Of a stretch of DNA of 34,086 nt, positions 20,660 through 29,394 are shown piece after piece; position 1 is the stretch's first letter; every line of letters starts with the position of its first letter. The notes under the pieces were generated by a model that had not been told where the DNA came from, made no database searches, and saw nothing but the letters and a program-made list of their open reading frames with translations. The position numbers were made by a program, and so were the translations under genes. Location of the stretch: the NCBI GenBank assembly GCA_902580765.1, contig CACHLW010000012.1, positions 1-34,086 of the forward strand, read 5' to 3'. Source of the DNA: an uncultured Alphaproteobacteria bacterium. Lineage in GTDB: Bacteria; Pseudomonadota; Alphaproteobacteria; HIMB59; GCA-002718135.

Positions 20660-20897
20660 GAGAGTTTTATCTGGTATAGTTGTTTCTTCAAATTCTAATA
20701 AAACGATAACTGTTGATGTTACTAGAAGAATTAGACATAAACTTTATAAAAAAATTATTAGACAAACTAAAAAATATCACGCCCATGATGAAAATAACGA
20801 ATTTAGTGTTGGAGATACTGTATCTATAATAGAGTCAAAGCCTATTTCTAAATTAAAAAAATGGAAAGTCTTGTCTAATACTGGAGATAAAACATGA
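20652..20897 (+). CDS. rpsQ: 30S ribosomal protein S17
   Basis: S17 is a primary 16S rRNA-binding protein with an OB fold. The protein has 81 residues from ATG 20652, giving the family start [13 protein letters not shown]. An in-frame ATG at 20640 would add MELR. GGAG at 20642-20645 is correctly spaced for 20652, so the shorter form is chosen. [19 protein letters not shown] and the [20 protein letters not shown] segment are typical. It overlaps rpmC by 8 bp and rplN by 4 bp. Confidence 0.95.
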   Translation: MPKRVLSGIVVSSNSNKTITVDVTRRIRHKLYKKIIRQTKKYHAHDENNEFSVGDTVSIIESKPISKLKKWKVLSNTGDKT

Positions 20898-21262
20898 TAC
20901 AGATGCAATCAAATCTTTTTGTAGCTGATAATTCTGGAGCTAGAAAAATTCAATGTATAAAGGTTTTAGGTGGATCTAAAAGGAGATCCGCTTCAATAGG
21001 TGACATAATTGTAGTTTCAATTAAAGACGCACTTCCAAGAGCAAAAGTAAAAAAAGGTGATGTTTATAAAGCTGTAGTAGTTAGAACATCAAAAGATTTT
21101 AAAAGATCAGACGGTACAGCAATAAGGTTTGATAAAAACGCAGCTGTTTTATTAGATAAACAAGAGGAGCCAATAGCAACAAGAATATTTGGACCAGTTA
21201 CTAGAGAACTTAGAGGCAAAAAATTTATGAAAATAATTAGCTTAGCACCTGAGGTAATATAA
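20894..21262 (+). CDS. rplN: 50S ribosomal protein L14
   Basis: L14 lies at the subunit interface and binds the silencing factor RsfS in many bacteria. The 122 residues are standard. It starts [20 protein letters not shown] and contains [22 protein letters not shown] and [20 protein letters not shown]. It overlaps rpsQ by 4 bp and rplX by one base. Confidence 0.98.
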   Translation: MIQMQSNLFVADNSGARKIQCIKVLGGSKRRSASIGDIIVVSIKDALPRAKVKKGDVYKAVVVRTSKDFKRSDGTAIRFDKNAAVLLDKQEEPIATRIFGPVTRELRGKKFMKIISLAPEVI

Positions 21263-21576
21263 TGAGTATAAAATTTAAATTAAAAAAAGGTGATGAAGTC
21301 ATTGTCTTAACTGGAAAAGACAAAGGTAAAACTGGAAAGATTATTAAAATGATCCCAAAACAAAATAAAGCTATAGTTTCTGAAATAAATAAAGTTAAGA
21401 AAAATCAAAAACCAGATAATAATCAGCCTGGAGGTATTATTGATAAAGAAATGCCTATGCATATCTCTAATCTTTCATTCTATGATACAAATTTAAAAAA
21501 AGGAATAAAAATAGGTTATAAAATAGATAAAGACAAAAAACTTAGAATAAACAAATCATCAGGAAAAGAGATTTAA
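21262..21576 (+). CDS. rplX: 50S ribosomal protein L24
   Basis: L24 is a KOW-domain protein that starts 50S assembly. The protein has 104 residues. The KOW motif KKGDEVIVLTGKDKGKTGKI lies near the N-terminus, followed by KKNQKPDNNQPGGIIDKEMP and HISNLSFYD. It overlaps rplN as TAATG and directly abuts rplE. Confidence 0.96.
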   Translation: MSIKFKLKKGDEVIVLTGKDKGKTGKIIKMIPKQNKAIVSEINKVKKNQKPDNNQPGGIIDKEMPMHISNLSFYDTNLKKGIKIGYKIDKDKKLRINKSSGKEI

Positions 21577-22128
21577 ATGACAAGACTTTTAGATCAATAT
21601 AACAACCAAATTAAAAGTGAATTAAAAACAAAGCTTGGATTAAAGAATACTTTTGAAGTTCCAAAGATTCAGAAAATTATTTTAAACATGGGGGTTGGTG
21701 AAGGAAAAGATGATTCTAAATTAATTGATAAGGCTCTTGAAGATTTAACTCTTATATCAGGACAAAAAGCAATTAAAACAAAATCAAAAAAAGCTATATC
21801 TGGTTTCAAAATTAGAGAAGGTATGCCTCTTGGTGTAAAAGTAACTTTAAGAAATAAAATAATGTATGAGTTTCTCGATAGATTAGTTAATATTGCGATA
21901 CCAAGAATACGAGATTTTAGAGGTTTAAATCTAAAAAGTTTTGACGGTAATGGTAATTTCTCAATGGGTATTAAAGAACACGTTATATTTCCAGAAATTA
22001 ACTTTGATAAAGTAGATAAAATAAGAGGTATGGACATTACAATTTGTACTTCTGCAAAAAATAATAATGAGGCATTAGAATTATTAAAAAGTTTTAATAT
22101 GCCTTTTAATGATAATAAAATTAATTAA
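21577..22128 (+). CDS. rplE: 50S ribosomal protein L5
   Basis: L5 binds 5S rRNA and forms part of the central protuberance. The protein has 183 residues. [18 protein letters not shown] (29-46), [21 protein letters not shown] and [20 protein letters not shown] are family signatures. The ATG follows the rplX stop with no gap. rpsN follows after 8 bp with its own strong ribosome-binding site. Confidence 0.97.
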   Translation: MTRLLDQYNNQIKSELKTKLGLKNTFEVPKIQKIILNMGVGEGKDDSKLIDKALEDLTLISGQKAIKTKSKKAISGFKIREGMPLGVKVTLRNKIMYEFLDRLVNIAIPRIRDFRGLNLKSFDGNGNFSMGIKEHVIFPEINFDKVDKIRGMDITICTSAKNNNEALELLKSFNMPFNDNKIN

Positions 22129-22136
22129 GGAGAAAA

Positions 22137-22442
22137 ATGGCAAAACTGAGCTCAATCCAAAAAAACTTATTTAGACAAAAACTAATTCAGAAATACAGAA
22201 GTAAAAGAGAAGTTCTTAAATCAAAAATTAAAAATAAGAATATCTCTTTAGAAGAAAGAATATCTTATCAGAATAAACTTAATGATCTCCCAAGAAATGG
22301 ATCCTCAATTAGACATAGAAATAGATGTGAAATAACTGGTAGGCCAAGAGGTAATTATAGAAAATTTGGATTATCAAGAATAAAACTAAGGGAACTTTCA
22401 ATGACTGGTGATTTACCAGGAGTTGTAAAGTCAAGTTGGTAG
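22137..22442 (+). CDS. rpsN: 30S ribosomal protein S14
   Basis: S14 is a 30S head protein. The protein has 101 residues, the long zinc-independent form: it lacks the paired CxxC motifs of the short zinc-binding type. [22 protein letters not shown] and the C-terminal [11 protein letters not shown] are diagnostic. AAGGAG lies just ahead of the ATG. Confidence 0.97.
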   Translation: MAKLSSIQKNLFRQKLIQKYRSKREVLKSKIKNKNISLEERISYQNKLNDLPRNGSSIRHRNRCEITGRPRGNYRKFGLSRIKLRELSMTGDLPGVVKSSW

Positions 22443-22451
22443 GAGGATATT

Positions 22452-22850
22452 ATGGCTTTTAACGACTCTCTTTCAGATATGCTAGCTAGAATTAAAAATG
22501 CCCATCAAGCAAATAAAGTTTCAACTTTATGTCTCAAATCAAAATTGAATATGAATGTTCTTAGTGTACTTAAAGATGAGGGATATATTAGAGATTTCAA
22601 AGATATCGAAGAAAGAAAAGGCATTAGTTCAATTCAAATCGATTTAAAATATTATAATGGTAATCCTGTTATAAAAAAAATAAAAAGAATTTCTAAACCA
22701 GGTATCAGAAAATATTCTAAAATTAGTGAATTAAATAAACCTTTTGGAGGATTAGGTATATCAATTCTTTCCACTCCAAAAGGGGTAATGTCAGATCATC
22801 AAGCAAAGAAAAATAATGTTGGTGGCGAAGTTTTATGCGAGGTTTTCTAA
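22452..22850 (+). CDS. rpsH: 30S ribosomal protein S8
   Basis: S8 is a primary 16S rRNA binder and, in E. coli, the repressor of the spc operon. The protein has 132 residues. It starts MAFNDSLSDMLARIKNAH and ends GLGISILSTPKGVMSDHQAK... with the conserved GGEVLCEVF. AGGAGG precedes the ATG, one of the strongest ribosome-binding sites in the window. The stop overlaps rplF as TAATG. Confidence 0.97.
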   Translation: MAFNDSLSDMLARIKNAHQANKVSTLCLKSKLNMNVLSVLKDEGYIRDFKDIEERKGISSIQIDLKYYNGNPVIKKIKRISKPGIRKYSKISELNKPFGGLGISILSTPKGVMSDHQAKKNNVGGEVLCEVF

Positions 22851-23380
22851 TGTCAAGAATAGCAAAAAATCCTATTAAAATATCCAAAGAAACTGAATGC
22901 AGCTTCAAAGAAGGTATTTTTTCTGCAAAAGGTAAATTAGGTCAAATTCAAATAAATATAAATTCTGACTACAATGTTAATATAAATGAAGATGAAGTCA
23001 CCGTACATCCTATAAATGAAGTAAATAATGACCCAAATTGGGGCACTACAAGAGCCATAGTAGCAAATATAATCAATGGTGTAACAAATGGTTTTAGTAA
23101 AACACTGGAATTAAATGGAACAGGTTACAGAGCAAGCGTTTCAGGTTCAAAATTAAAGTTAGAACTCGGATATAGCCATGACATAAATTTTGAAATTCCG
23201 ACTGATGTAAAAATTGAATGCCCAAAACAAAATTTAATTAAACTTACTAGTATTAATAAAGAAAAATTAGGTGCAGCAGCAGCTAAGATAAGATCTTTTA
23301 GAAAACCAGAACCATTTAAAGGAAAAGGAATAAAATATATTGACGAATATATTTTTAGAAAAGAAGGTAAAAAGAAATAA
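22850..23380 (+). CDS. rplF: 50S ribosomal protein L6
   Basis: L6 lies near the sarcin-ricin loop and the stalk base. The protein has 176 residues from ATG 22850, giving the family start MSRIAKNPIKI. An in-frame ATG at 22835 would add MRGFL inside rpsH and is less likely. NGTGYRASVSGSKLKLELGYSH and the C-terminal FRKPEPFKGKGIKYIDE are typical. It is joined to rpsH by TAATG, the arrangement most common in this cluster. Confidence 0.96.
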   Translation: MSRIAKNPIKISKETECSFKEGIFSAKGKLGQIQININSDYNVNINEDEVTVHPINEVNNDPNWGTTRAIVANIINGVTNGFSKTLELNGTGYRASVSGSKLKLELGYSHDINFEIPTDVKIECPKQNLIKLTSINKEKLGAAAAKIRSFRKPEPFKGKGIKYIDEYIFRKEGKKK

Positions 23381-23382
23381 TC

Positions 23383-23715
23383 ATGAAAGATAGAAAAGAA
23401 AGAATTAGATACAAAGCAAAAAAAGTATCAAACAGAAAGAGATTGACCGTGTTTAGATCAAATAATCACATTTACGCACAGTTAATTGATGACGAAATGG
23501 GTGTAACATTAGCAAGTTCATCATCACTAGAAAAATCGATAAAGGAAAAAAATCTTTCAAGAAAAGAGTTGGCTGAGCTGATTGGCAAAAATATTGCAAA
23601 AAAAATAATTTCCAAAGGTATAGAGAAAGTAGCCTTTGATAGAGGTAAATATAAATATCATGGATTAATAAAAATACTTGCTGAAGCGGCAAGGGTAGAA
23701 GGTCTTAATTTTTAG
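23383..23715 (+). CDS. rplR: 50S ribosomal protein L18
   Basis: L18 binds 5S rRNA with L5 and L25. The protein has 110 residues. [19 protein letters not shown] is the N-terminal signature, and [20 protein letters not shown] plus ARVEGLNF form the C-terminal one. It follows rplF by 2 bp and is followed by rpsE after 8 bp. Confidence 0.97.
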   Translation: MKDRKERIRYKAKKVSNRKRLTVFRSNNHIYAQLIDDEMGVTLASSSSLEKSIKEKNLSRKELAELIGKNIAKKIISKGIEKVAFDRGKYKYHGLIKILAEAARVEGLNF

Positions 23716-23723
23716 AGGTATAT

Positions 23724-24233
23724 ATGTTTGATAATGATAAATCTGAATTAACTGAACATTTAGTCACAATCAATAGAGTAGCAAAGGTTGTTAAGGGCGG
23801 TAGAAGATTTGGTTTTGCAGCTATTATGATAGTTGGCGATAACAAAGGTAGAGTAGGGATTGGAACTGGTAAAGCAAAAGAAGTTCCAGAAGCAGTAAAA
23901 AAAGCAACTGAAAACGCAAAAACTAAGATGATCAGAGTTCATCTTAAAGAAAATAGAACTATTCATCATGATACAATTGGACGTTTTGGTGCTGGAAAAG
24001 TAATTCTAAGATCTGCTGCTCCAGGAACTGGTATTATTGCAGGTGGACCAATGAGAGCATTATTTGAGTCTTTAGGTATAAAAGATGTAGTTGCTAAATC
24101 TACTGGAACGTCCAATCCTCATAATATGTTAAAGGCAACATTAAATGCTTTCAAAATGTCAGAATCACCCAAATCTGTGGCTGCAAAAAGATCAAAAAAA
24201 ATTAATGAAATAAATAACAGTAAGAATAATTAA
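23724..24233 (+). CDS. rpsE: 30S ribosomal protein S5
   Basis: S5 lies near the decoding site and mRNA entry. The protein has 169 residues. The N-terminal dsRNA-binding-like domain includes [20 protein letters not shown] and [20 protein letters not shown]. The C-terminal part includes [22 protein letters not shown] precedes the ATG. In most alphaproteobacteria rpmD would follow; here rplO begins 2 bp after the stop. Confidence 0.97.
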   Translation: MFDNDKSELTEHLVTINRVAKVVKGGRRFGFAAIMIVGDNKGRVGIGTGKAKEVPEAVKKATENAKTKMIRVHLKENRTIHHDTIGRFGAGKVILRSAAPGTGIIAGGPMRALFESLGIKDVVAKSTGTSNPHNMLKATLNAFKMSESPKSVAAKRSKKINEINNSKNN

Positions 24234-24235
24234 AT

Positions 24236-24694
24236 ATGAAAATTAACGAATTAAAATCTACATTGACTTCAAGTAAAAAAAGTAAAAGAAGGGGAAGAGG
24301 ATCTGGATCAGGTTTAGGAAAAACTTCTGGAAGAGGAGTAAAAGGTCAGAAATCAAGATCTGGTGTTTCTATAAATGGTTTTGAAGGCGGTCAAATGCCA
24401 ATATATAGACGTTTACCAAAAAGGGGTTTTAAAAACCCTTTTAAAATCAAAATTCAAAATATTAGTTTTAATACCATTAACAATTTAATTAAAAAATATA
24501 AACTAGATCCAAAACAAATAAATGAAGAAGATTTATTTAACAAAAAATTATTTAAAAAATCTAAAGGATTATTAAAATTATTAAACGTTGGTAAACCTGA
24601 AAATACTACCAATCTAGAAATTTCTTATGCGTCAAAAAAAGCAATAGAAAATTTGGAAAAAAATGGTGGTAAAATTAAATTAACAAAGAAGTAA
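24236..24694 (+). CDS. rplO: 50S ribosomal protein L15
   Basis: L15 is a late-assembly 50S protein. The protein has 152 residues. The Gly/Arg-rich N-terminal [20 protein letters not shown] is diagnostic, as is [13 protein letters not shown]. The codons for KRGFKNPF form a near-palindrome, which the conserved amino acids largely explain. It directly abuts secY and follows rpsE by 2 bp. Confidence 0.97.
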   Translation: MKINELKSTLTSSKKSKRRGRGSGSGLGKTSGRGVKGQKSRSGVSINGFEGGQMPIYRRLPKRGFKNPFKIKIQNISFNTINNLIKKYKLDPKQINEEDLFNKKLFKKSKGLLKLLNVGKPENTTNLEISYASKKAIENLEKNGGKIKLTKK

Positions 24695-26035
24695 ATGGCA
24701 ACTGCTGCAGATAGATTAGCAAATAATTTAAATTTTGGTGCTCTTGGTAAAGCTACAGAACTGAGGCAAAGATTATTATTTACTTTAGGGGCACTAATTG
24801 TTTTTAGACTAGGTACTTTCTTACCAATTCCAGGAATTAACCCACTAGCTCTTCAACAATTTTTTGAACAACAATCATCAGGTATTTTAGGTATTTTTGA
24901 TACTTTTTCTGGAGGTGCATTGGGAAGGATGGGTATATTTGCTTTAGGAGTAATGCCTTACATTTCTTCATCAATAATCATGACATTAATGCAATCAGCA
25001 ATTCCCTTCCTTAAGTCTCTAAAAGAACAAGGCTCAAAAGGCAGAAGACAATTACTTCAATATACCAGATATGCGACTGTTATTATTGCTGCTGTTCAAG
25101 GTTATGGGGTATCAATTGGTTTAGAGTCAATGCAGACAACATATGGCAACATCGTGTTTGAACCAGGACTCTTCTTTAGATTAACAACAGTGATAACTTT
25201 AGTGGGTGGAACAATATTTTTGATGTGGTTAGGTGAGCAAATATCTTCAAGAGGTGTTGGAAACGGTATATCACTGATAATTACAGCGGGAATTATTGCA
25301 AACTTACCTAGTGCATTTGTTAGTACTCTGCAATTAGGTAGAACTGGTGAATTAAGTATAGCTTTCATTTTAGGTATTTTGATCTTAATATTACTCTTAA
25401 TAATATTTATTGTATTTGTTGAGAAAGCTCAAAGAAGATTACCCGTTCAATATCCAAAAAGGCAAGTTGGAAATAAAATTTACGGAGGTCAAAGCTCACA
25501 TTTACCTCTTAAAATAAATACAGCTGGTGTAATTCCTGTAATTTTTGCATCTTCAATTCTCCTTCTACCTAATACAATGTCTGGATTTGGCGCTGGTTCT
25601 TCAAGTGATATATTTATATTTATTTCTAGTTACTTAGGTAGAGGACAACCTTTGTATTTAGCATTCTATGCAGCAATGATTATATTTTTTGGTTTTTTTT
25701 ATACTTCAATAGTTTTTAATCCTGATGAACAAGCAGAAAATTTAAGAAAATATGGAGGCTTTATTCCAGGTATAAGGCCTGGAGAAAATACTGCTAAATA
25801 TATTGAATTTGTCTTGATAAGATTAACAACTATTGGCACAATTTATTTAACATTTGTTGCATTGTTGCCAGAATTTTTGCTATCAAGAACCTCTATACCA
25901 TTTTACCTTGGAGGAACTGCGTTATTAATTGTTGTTGTTGTTATGATTGATTTTATCACTCAAGTTCAATCACATCTATTCCAACATCAATATGAGGGAT
26001 TACTTAAAAAAACTAAGTTAAAAGGTAGAAGATAA
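24695..26035 (+). CDS. secY: Preprotein translocase subunit SecY
   Basis: SecY is the channel-forming subunit of SecYEG in the inner membrane. The 446 residues are consistent with ten transmembrane helices. Signatures are FRLGTFLPIPGINP in helix 1 and its approach, the plug-region SGGALGRMGIFALGVMPYIS, the helix-5/6 loop VEKAQRRLPVQYPKRQ, and the cytoplasmic loop with GFIPGIRPGENT. The ATG follows the rplO stop directly. secE lies about 23 kb upstream in this window, so two of the three core subunits are seen here; secG is not. Confidence 0.98.
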   Translation: MATAADRLANNLNFGALGKATELRQRLLFTLGALIVFRLGTFLPIPGINPLALQQFFEQQSSGILGIFDTFSGGALGRMGIFALGVMPYISSSIIMTLMQSAIPFLKSLKEQGSKGRRQLLQYTRYATVIIAAVQGYGVSIGLESMQTTYGNIVFEPGLFFRLTTVITLVGGTIFLMWLGEQISSRGVGNGISLIITAGIIANLPSAFVSTLQLGRTGELSIAFILGILILILLLIIFIVFVEKAQRRLPVQYPKRQVGNKIYGGQSSHLPLKINTAGVIPVIFASSILLLPNTMSGFGAGSSSDIFIFISSYLGRGQPLYLAFYAAMIIFFGFFYTSIVFNPDEQAENLRKYGGFIPGIRPGENTAKYIEFVLIRLTTIGTIYLTFVALLPEFLLSRTSIPFYLGGTALLIVVVVMIDFITQVQSHLFQHQYEGLLKKTKLKGRR

Positions 26036-26037
26036 AG

Positions 26038-26610
26038 TTGAACAACTTAATTTTTTTTGGCCCTCCTGGAGCAGGAAAGGGCACTCAGGCAAGCATAATA
26101 TCTGATTATTTAAAAGTGCCTCATCTTTCAACAGGTGATATTTTAAGAAAAAAATTATTGGATAAAGATGATCTTGCAAACAAGTTAAAAATTATAATGT
26201 CTTCAGGAAATTTAGTATCTGATGATATCCTTAATTCTATTGTTTCATCAAGATTAAAAAAAGAGTCAGATAATGGCTTTATATTAGATGGCTATCCTAG
26301 AACTTTAAAGCAATCTCAATTTCTTGATAGTTTTCTATTAGAAACATCAAGTAAAATAAATTATATATTTAATATTCAAATTAACTTTTCAATTTTGAAG
26401 GAAAGAATTTTAAAAAGATCTTCTGAAGAAAGTAGAGATGATGACAAAATCGATGTTATTGAGACTAGATATAATGAATATATTAATTCAACTCAAAAAG
26501 TATCCAACTTCTACAAAGATAAATATTCTTCTATTTTTTATGAAATAGACGGATCATTACAAATTAATGAAATTACTGAGAAAATTAAGCAAATAATAAA
26601 AAAATCATGA
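26038..26610 (+). CDS. adk: Adenylate kinase (short-lid form)
   Basis: Adk interconverts ATP + AMP and 2 ADP. The protein has 190 residues. The P-loop GPPGAGKGT lies at 8-16, LSTGDILR at 30-37, and the AMP-binding DGYPRT at 84-89. After LKERILKRS (120-128) only a short SEESRDDDK segment replaces the long zinc-type lid, as is usual in alphaproteobacteria. The start is TTG at 26038, giving MNNLIFFGPPGAGKG. The secY-adk-rpsM order is an alphaproteobacterial trait. An 87-bp gap with a candidate promoter follows. Confidence 0.96.
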   Translation: MNNLIFFGPPGAGKGTQASIISDYLKVPHLSTGDILRKKLLDKDDLANKLKIIMSSGNLVSDDILNSIVSSRLKKESDNGFILDGYPRTLKQSQFLDSFLLETSSKINYIFNIQINFSILKERILKRSSEESRDDDKIDVIETRYNEYINSTQKVSNFYKDKYSSIFYEIDGSLQINEITEKIKQIIKKS

Positions 26611-26639
26611 AAATCTGCCAAAATTTTAGATATCTTTTC

Positions 26640-26669
26640 TTGACTAAATATATAATTATCATGTATTCA
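26640..26669 (+). promoter_or_regulatory. Candidate internal promoter upstream of rpsM
   Basis: TTGACT lies at 26640-26645. The best -10 options are TATTCA at 26664-26669 (18-nt spacer) and TGTATT at 26662-26667 (16-nt spacer). They fall in the largest gap between rplO and rplQ, the logical place for an alpha-operon promoter. A perfect TATAAT at 26651-26656 has no matching -35. Confidence 0.4.
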
Positions 26670-26697
26670 CCCTCATTCATTTTTTTTGGATTTCTGT

Positions 26698-27078
26698 ATG
26701 GCTAGAATATCAGGTGTTAACATTCCTACTAATAAAAAAGTAAACATAGCTCTTACGTACATATTTGGAATAGGAAAAAAAATAGCTACTGATATATGTA
26801 ATACCGCATCTATTGATGTTACCAAGCGAGTAAGCGAATTAAACGATGATGAAATTAATAAAATTCGAGATATAATTGACAATGGCTACTCTGTTGAAGG
26901 AGATTTAAGAAGAAAGATTTCTCTTGATATAAAAAGATTAAATGATTTGGGTTGTTACAGAGGATTAAGACACCGAAAAAAATTACCTGTGAGAGGACAA
27001 AGAACTCACACAAATGCTAGAACAAGAAAAGGTAAAGCAGTTGCAATTGCTGGAAAGAAAAAAGTTACAAAAGGTTAG
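26698..27078 (+). CDS. rpsM: 30S ribosomal protein S13
   Basis: S13 lies in the 30S head and contacts the P-site tRNA and the 50S. The protein has 126 residues from ATG 26698, giving the family start [17 protein letters not shown] at 26686 would add MDFC and is unlikely. [25 protein letters not shown] and [20 protein letters not shown] are signatures. Upstream lies only a weak GGA. rpsK begins one base after the stop. Confidence 0.96.
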   Translation: MARISGVNIPTNKKVNIALTYIFGIGKKIATDICNTASIDVTKRVSELNDDEINKIRDIIDNGYSVEGDLRRKISLDIKRLNDLGCYRGLRHRKKLPVRGQRTHTNARTRKGKAVAIAGKKKVTKG

Positions 27079-27079
27079 C

Positions 27080-27460
27080 ATGGTTGAAAAGAAAAAATCA
27101 AAAGTAAAGAAAAAATTGTCATCAGGAGTTGCTCATATTGTTTCATCCTTTAACAATACAATTATAACTATTACTGATGAAAAGGGAAATGCATTAGCTT
27201 GGTCATCTTCAGGTCATAAAGGCTTTAAAGGATCAAGAAAATCAACACCATATGCAGCTCAAATAGCAGCAGAAGATGTTGGGAATAAGGCTAAGGAATA
27301 TGGTTTAAAAAATCTTAAAGTTGAAGTTTCTGGTCCTGGTTCTGGGAGAGAATCAGCTTTAAGATCTCTACAGTCAATTGGATACGTCATTACTTCAATT
27401 AAAGATGTCACTCCAATACCTCATAATGGTTGTAGGCCAAGAAAAAGAAGAAGAGTTTAA
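27080..27460 (+). CDS. rpsK: 30S ribosomal protein S11
   Basis: S11 forms part of the 30S platform at the mRNA exit. The protein has 126 residues from ATG 27080 ([16 protein letters not shown]), one base after the rpsM stop. The frame stays open upstream to 27014 inside rpsM, but that extension has no family counterpart. [49 protein letters not shown] and [11 protein letters not shown] are conserved. Confidence 0.96.
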   Translation: MVEKKKSKVKKKLSSGVAHIVSSFNNTIITITDEKGNALAWSSSGHKGFKGSRKSTPYAAQIAAEDVGNKAKEYGLKNLKVEVSGPGSGRESALRSLQSIGYVITSIKDVTPIPHNGCRPRKRRRV

Positions 27461-27475
27461 AAAAGGAGCATTTAC

Positions 27476-28498
27476 GTGTTACAAAAAAATTGGAGTGAAT
27501 TAATTAAACCTACTAAGATGGAAGTCAATGTAGAAGAAAGTAATGGAAGAATAGGTAAACTAACTGCAGAACCACTAGAACGTGGATTTGGTCTAACGTT
27601 AGGTAATTCAATAAGAAGAATATTACTTTCATCATTACAAGGTGCAGCTATTACTTCAGTAAAAATAAAAGGTGTGGTTCATGAATTTTCAACAATACCT
27701 GGTGTTAAAGAAGATTTAACTGACATACTTTTAAACTTAAAATCTGTGGGAGTAAAAGTGCACTCTCCAGGACTAAAAAAAATGTATCTTAAATCAACTG
27801 GCTCAGGTGAGTTGAGAGCAGGAAATTTTGAAACAGATTCTGAAACTGAAATCATGAATCCCGATCAGTTGATCATGACTCTTGATACTAATGCAGACAT
27901 TGAAATTGAAGCAAATGTAGAGACTGGAAAGGGATATGTTTCTGCAGAGGTTGCTGAAGATGAAGATAAAATTATAGGAGAGATCAAATTGGATGCAATG
28001 TTTAGTCCTGTTGTTAAAGCATCATACAAAGTAGAAAATAGTAGGGTTGGACAAGTTACTGATTTTGATAAGTTAATTTTTGAAGTTGAAACCAATGGAG
28101 CAATTTCTCCAGATGATGCTATTGCTTTAGCAGCAAGAATTCTGCAAGACCAATTACAACCTTTTATTAATTTTGATGAACCTGAAGTATTACCTGATCA
28201 ATCTAATGTTGAAGCTTTATCTTTCAATTCAAATTTATTAAAAAAGGTTGAAGAGCTAGAGCTGTCAGTTAGATCAGCTAATTGTCTAAAAAATGATAAT
28301 ATTATCTACATTGGGGATCTAGTACAAAAATCTGAGTCTGAAATGTTAAGAACACCTAACTTTGGAAGAAAGTCTCTAAATGAAATTAAAGAGGTTCTTC
28401 AACAAATGGAGTTAAATTTAGGGATGTCCGTTCCTGATTGGCCACCCGAAAATATTGACGAATTAGCTAAGAAATATGAGGATCCTTTTAATAAATAA
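27476..28498 (+). CDS. rpoA: DNA-directed RNA polymerase subunit alpha
   Basis: RpoA dimerises to start polymerase assembly and contacts UP elements and activators. The protein has 340 residues. The N-terminal domain contains [20 protein letters not shown] (34-53). The C-terminal domain, about 255-315, has [12 protein letters not shown] and the helix-hairpin-helix segment. The start is GTG at 27476, preceded by AAAGGAG. It follows rpsK by 15 bp, and rplQ follows after 5 bp. Confidence 0.98.
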   Translation: MLQKNWSELIKPTKMEVNVEESNGRIGKLTAEPLERGFGLTLGNSIRRILLSSLQGAAITSVKIKGVVHEFSTIPGVKEDLTDILLNLKSVGVKVHSPGLKKMYLKSTGSGELRAGNFETDSETEIMNPDQLIMTLDTNADIEIEANVETGKGYVSAEVAEDEDKIIGEIKLDAMFSPVVKASYKVENSRVGQVTDFDKLIFEVETNGAISPDDAIALAARILQDQLQPFINFDEPEVLPDQSNVEALSFNSNLLKKVEELELSVRSANCLKNDNIIYIGDLVQKSESEMLRTPNFGRKSLNEIKEVLQQMELNLGMSVPDWPPENIDELAKKYEDPFNK

Positions 28499-28503
28499 TT
28501 ATT

Positions 28504-28941
28504 ATGAAACATAATATAAAAAATAAAAAATTAAATAAAACTTCTTCTCATAGAAAAGCAATGTTTATGAATATGTCAAATGCACTTATTAAACATGAGC
28601 AGATTACAACTACTTTAGCAAAGGCAAAAGAACTTAGAAGATTTGTCGAAAAAATAGTAACATTGGGTAAAAAAGGTAGTTTGTTATCACGAAGAAAAAC
28701 TGTTTCTATTTTACAAGATCAAAAAATGTCAAAAAAAGTTTTTGATGTTCTTGCTGAAAGGTATAAGAATAGAGCTGGTGGTTACACTCGTATTATAAAA
28801 CTTGGAAACAGATTTGGTGATAATGCACCTACAGCGGTAATAGAATTTGTTGACAGAGATGAAAATGCTAAAGGACAAGACAGCGGCCCTGTTATTGAAA
28901 AAAAATCTACTGAAGAAGTAGAGCCACAACCTCAAATTTAG
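28504..28941 (+). CDS. rplQ: 50S ribosomal protein L17
   Basis: L17 lies near the tunnel exit. The protein has 145 residues. [40 protein letters not shown] and [18 protein letters not shown] are family signatures. A C-terminal acidic/polar tail of about 25 residues (from about 120) extends beyond the E. coli length, as in other alphaproteobacteria. It ends the ribosomal cluster; crcB starts 6 bp later, so the two are probably co-transcribed. Confidence 0.96.
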   Translation: MKHNIKNKKLNKTSSHRKAMFMNMSNALIKHEQITTTLAKAKELRRFVEKIVTLGKKGSLLSRRKTVSILQDQKMSKKVFDVLAERYKNRAGGYTRIIKLGNRFGDNAPTAVIEFVDRDENAKGQDSGPVIEKKSTEEVEPQPQI

Positions 28942-28947
28942 AAACTA

Positions 28948-29322
28948 TTGTTCAACATATTTTTTATAGCAACTGGTGGTGCAACAGGGGCTGTCTTGAG
29001 ATATATCTTAACCAGCTTCAGCAAAAATTTATTTACATCCAGTATCTACGGTACACTTTCTGTAAATATTTTAGGTTCTTTTTTAATTGGATATCTAATT
29101 ACCTCTGATTATGCAAAAAGTTTATCTGAAGATTTCGTAAAGTTTTTTTTAATAATTGGCTTACTTGGTTCCTTTACAACTTTTTCTGCCTTTTCTTATG
29201 AAGTAGTAAATTTAATAAATTCAAAAAAAATGTTTATATCTTTTTTTTATATCTTTATTTCAATTCTTATGTGCATCTTGTATTTGTTGAAGTGTAATCA
29301 ATTTAAACCCTATTTAATGTAA
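28948..29322 (+). CDS. crcB: Fluoride ion channel CrcB/Fluc
   Basis: CrcB (Fluc) exports fluoride as a dual-topology membrane dimer. The 124 residues suggest four hydrophobic helices. Signatures are GGATGAVLRY (10-19), NILGSFLIG (40-48) and GLLGSFTTFSAFSYE (71-85), which carries the pore phenylalanines and the central Na site region. The start is TTG at 28948 with no good ribosome-binding site. Residues 106-118, the end of helix 4, are encoded by one arm of a perfect 38-bp inverted repeat whose other arm is the start of the next gene. The natural C-terminus may therefore have been overwritten. No fluoride riboswitch is apparent upstream. Confidence 0.92.
   Translation: MFNIFFIATGGATGAVLRYILTSFSKNLFTSSIYGTLSVNILGSFLIGYLITSDYAKSLSEDFVKFFLIIGLLGSFTTFSAFSYEVVNLINSKKMFISFFYIFISILMCILYLLKCNQFKPYLM
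29264..29301 (+). repeat. 38-bp inverted repeat, left arm (inside crcB)
   Basis: These 38 bases are the exact reverse complement of 29395-29432 and begin TTCTTATGTGCATCTTG. Matching stops abruptly at both ends: 29263/29433 and 29302/29394 do not pair. The arm encodes CrcB residues 106-118. It is read directly from the sequence. Confidence 0.97.
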
Positions 29323-29332
29323 TTTAAATAGG
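29309..29332 (+). other. Hairpin across the crcB stop codon
   Basis: CCTATTTAA (29309-29317) pairs with TTAAATAGG (29324-29332) around TGTAAT. The crcB stop at 29320-29322 lies in the loop. The stem can be lengthened with one bulged C. It sits inside the 93-bp spacer of the 38-bp inverted repeat. No T-run follows, so a terminator role is uncertain. Confidence 0.5.
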
Positions 29333-29394
29333 TTACCAAAACCATCAATTTTTTGATTAATATTAGATAATCTTAATGAATCCCAAATAATAGC

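Noticed and set aside
24417-24440. Near-palindrome AAAAGGGGTTTT/AAAAACCCTTTT in rplO
   Set aside because: It encodes the conserved L15 segment KRGFKNPF, no T-run follows, and one central mismatch remains. Codon content explains it well enough.
27014-27079. N-terminal extension of rpsK into rpsM
   Set aside because: S11 proteins do not have this extension, and ATG 27080 directly follows the rpsM stop in the usual coupled layout.
29376-29378. ATG upstream of eutB as a start codon
   Set aside because: It is out of frame with eutB, and the in-frame TGA at 29377-29379 blocks any longer start.
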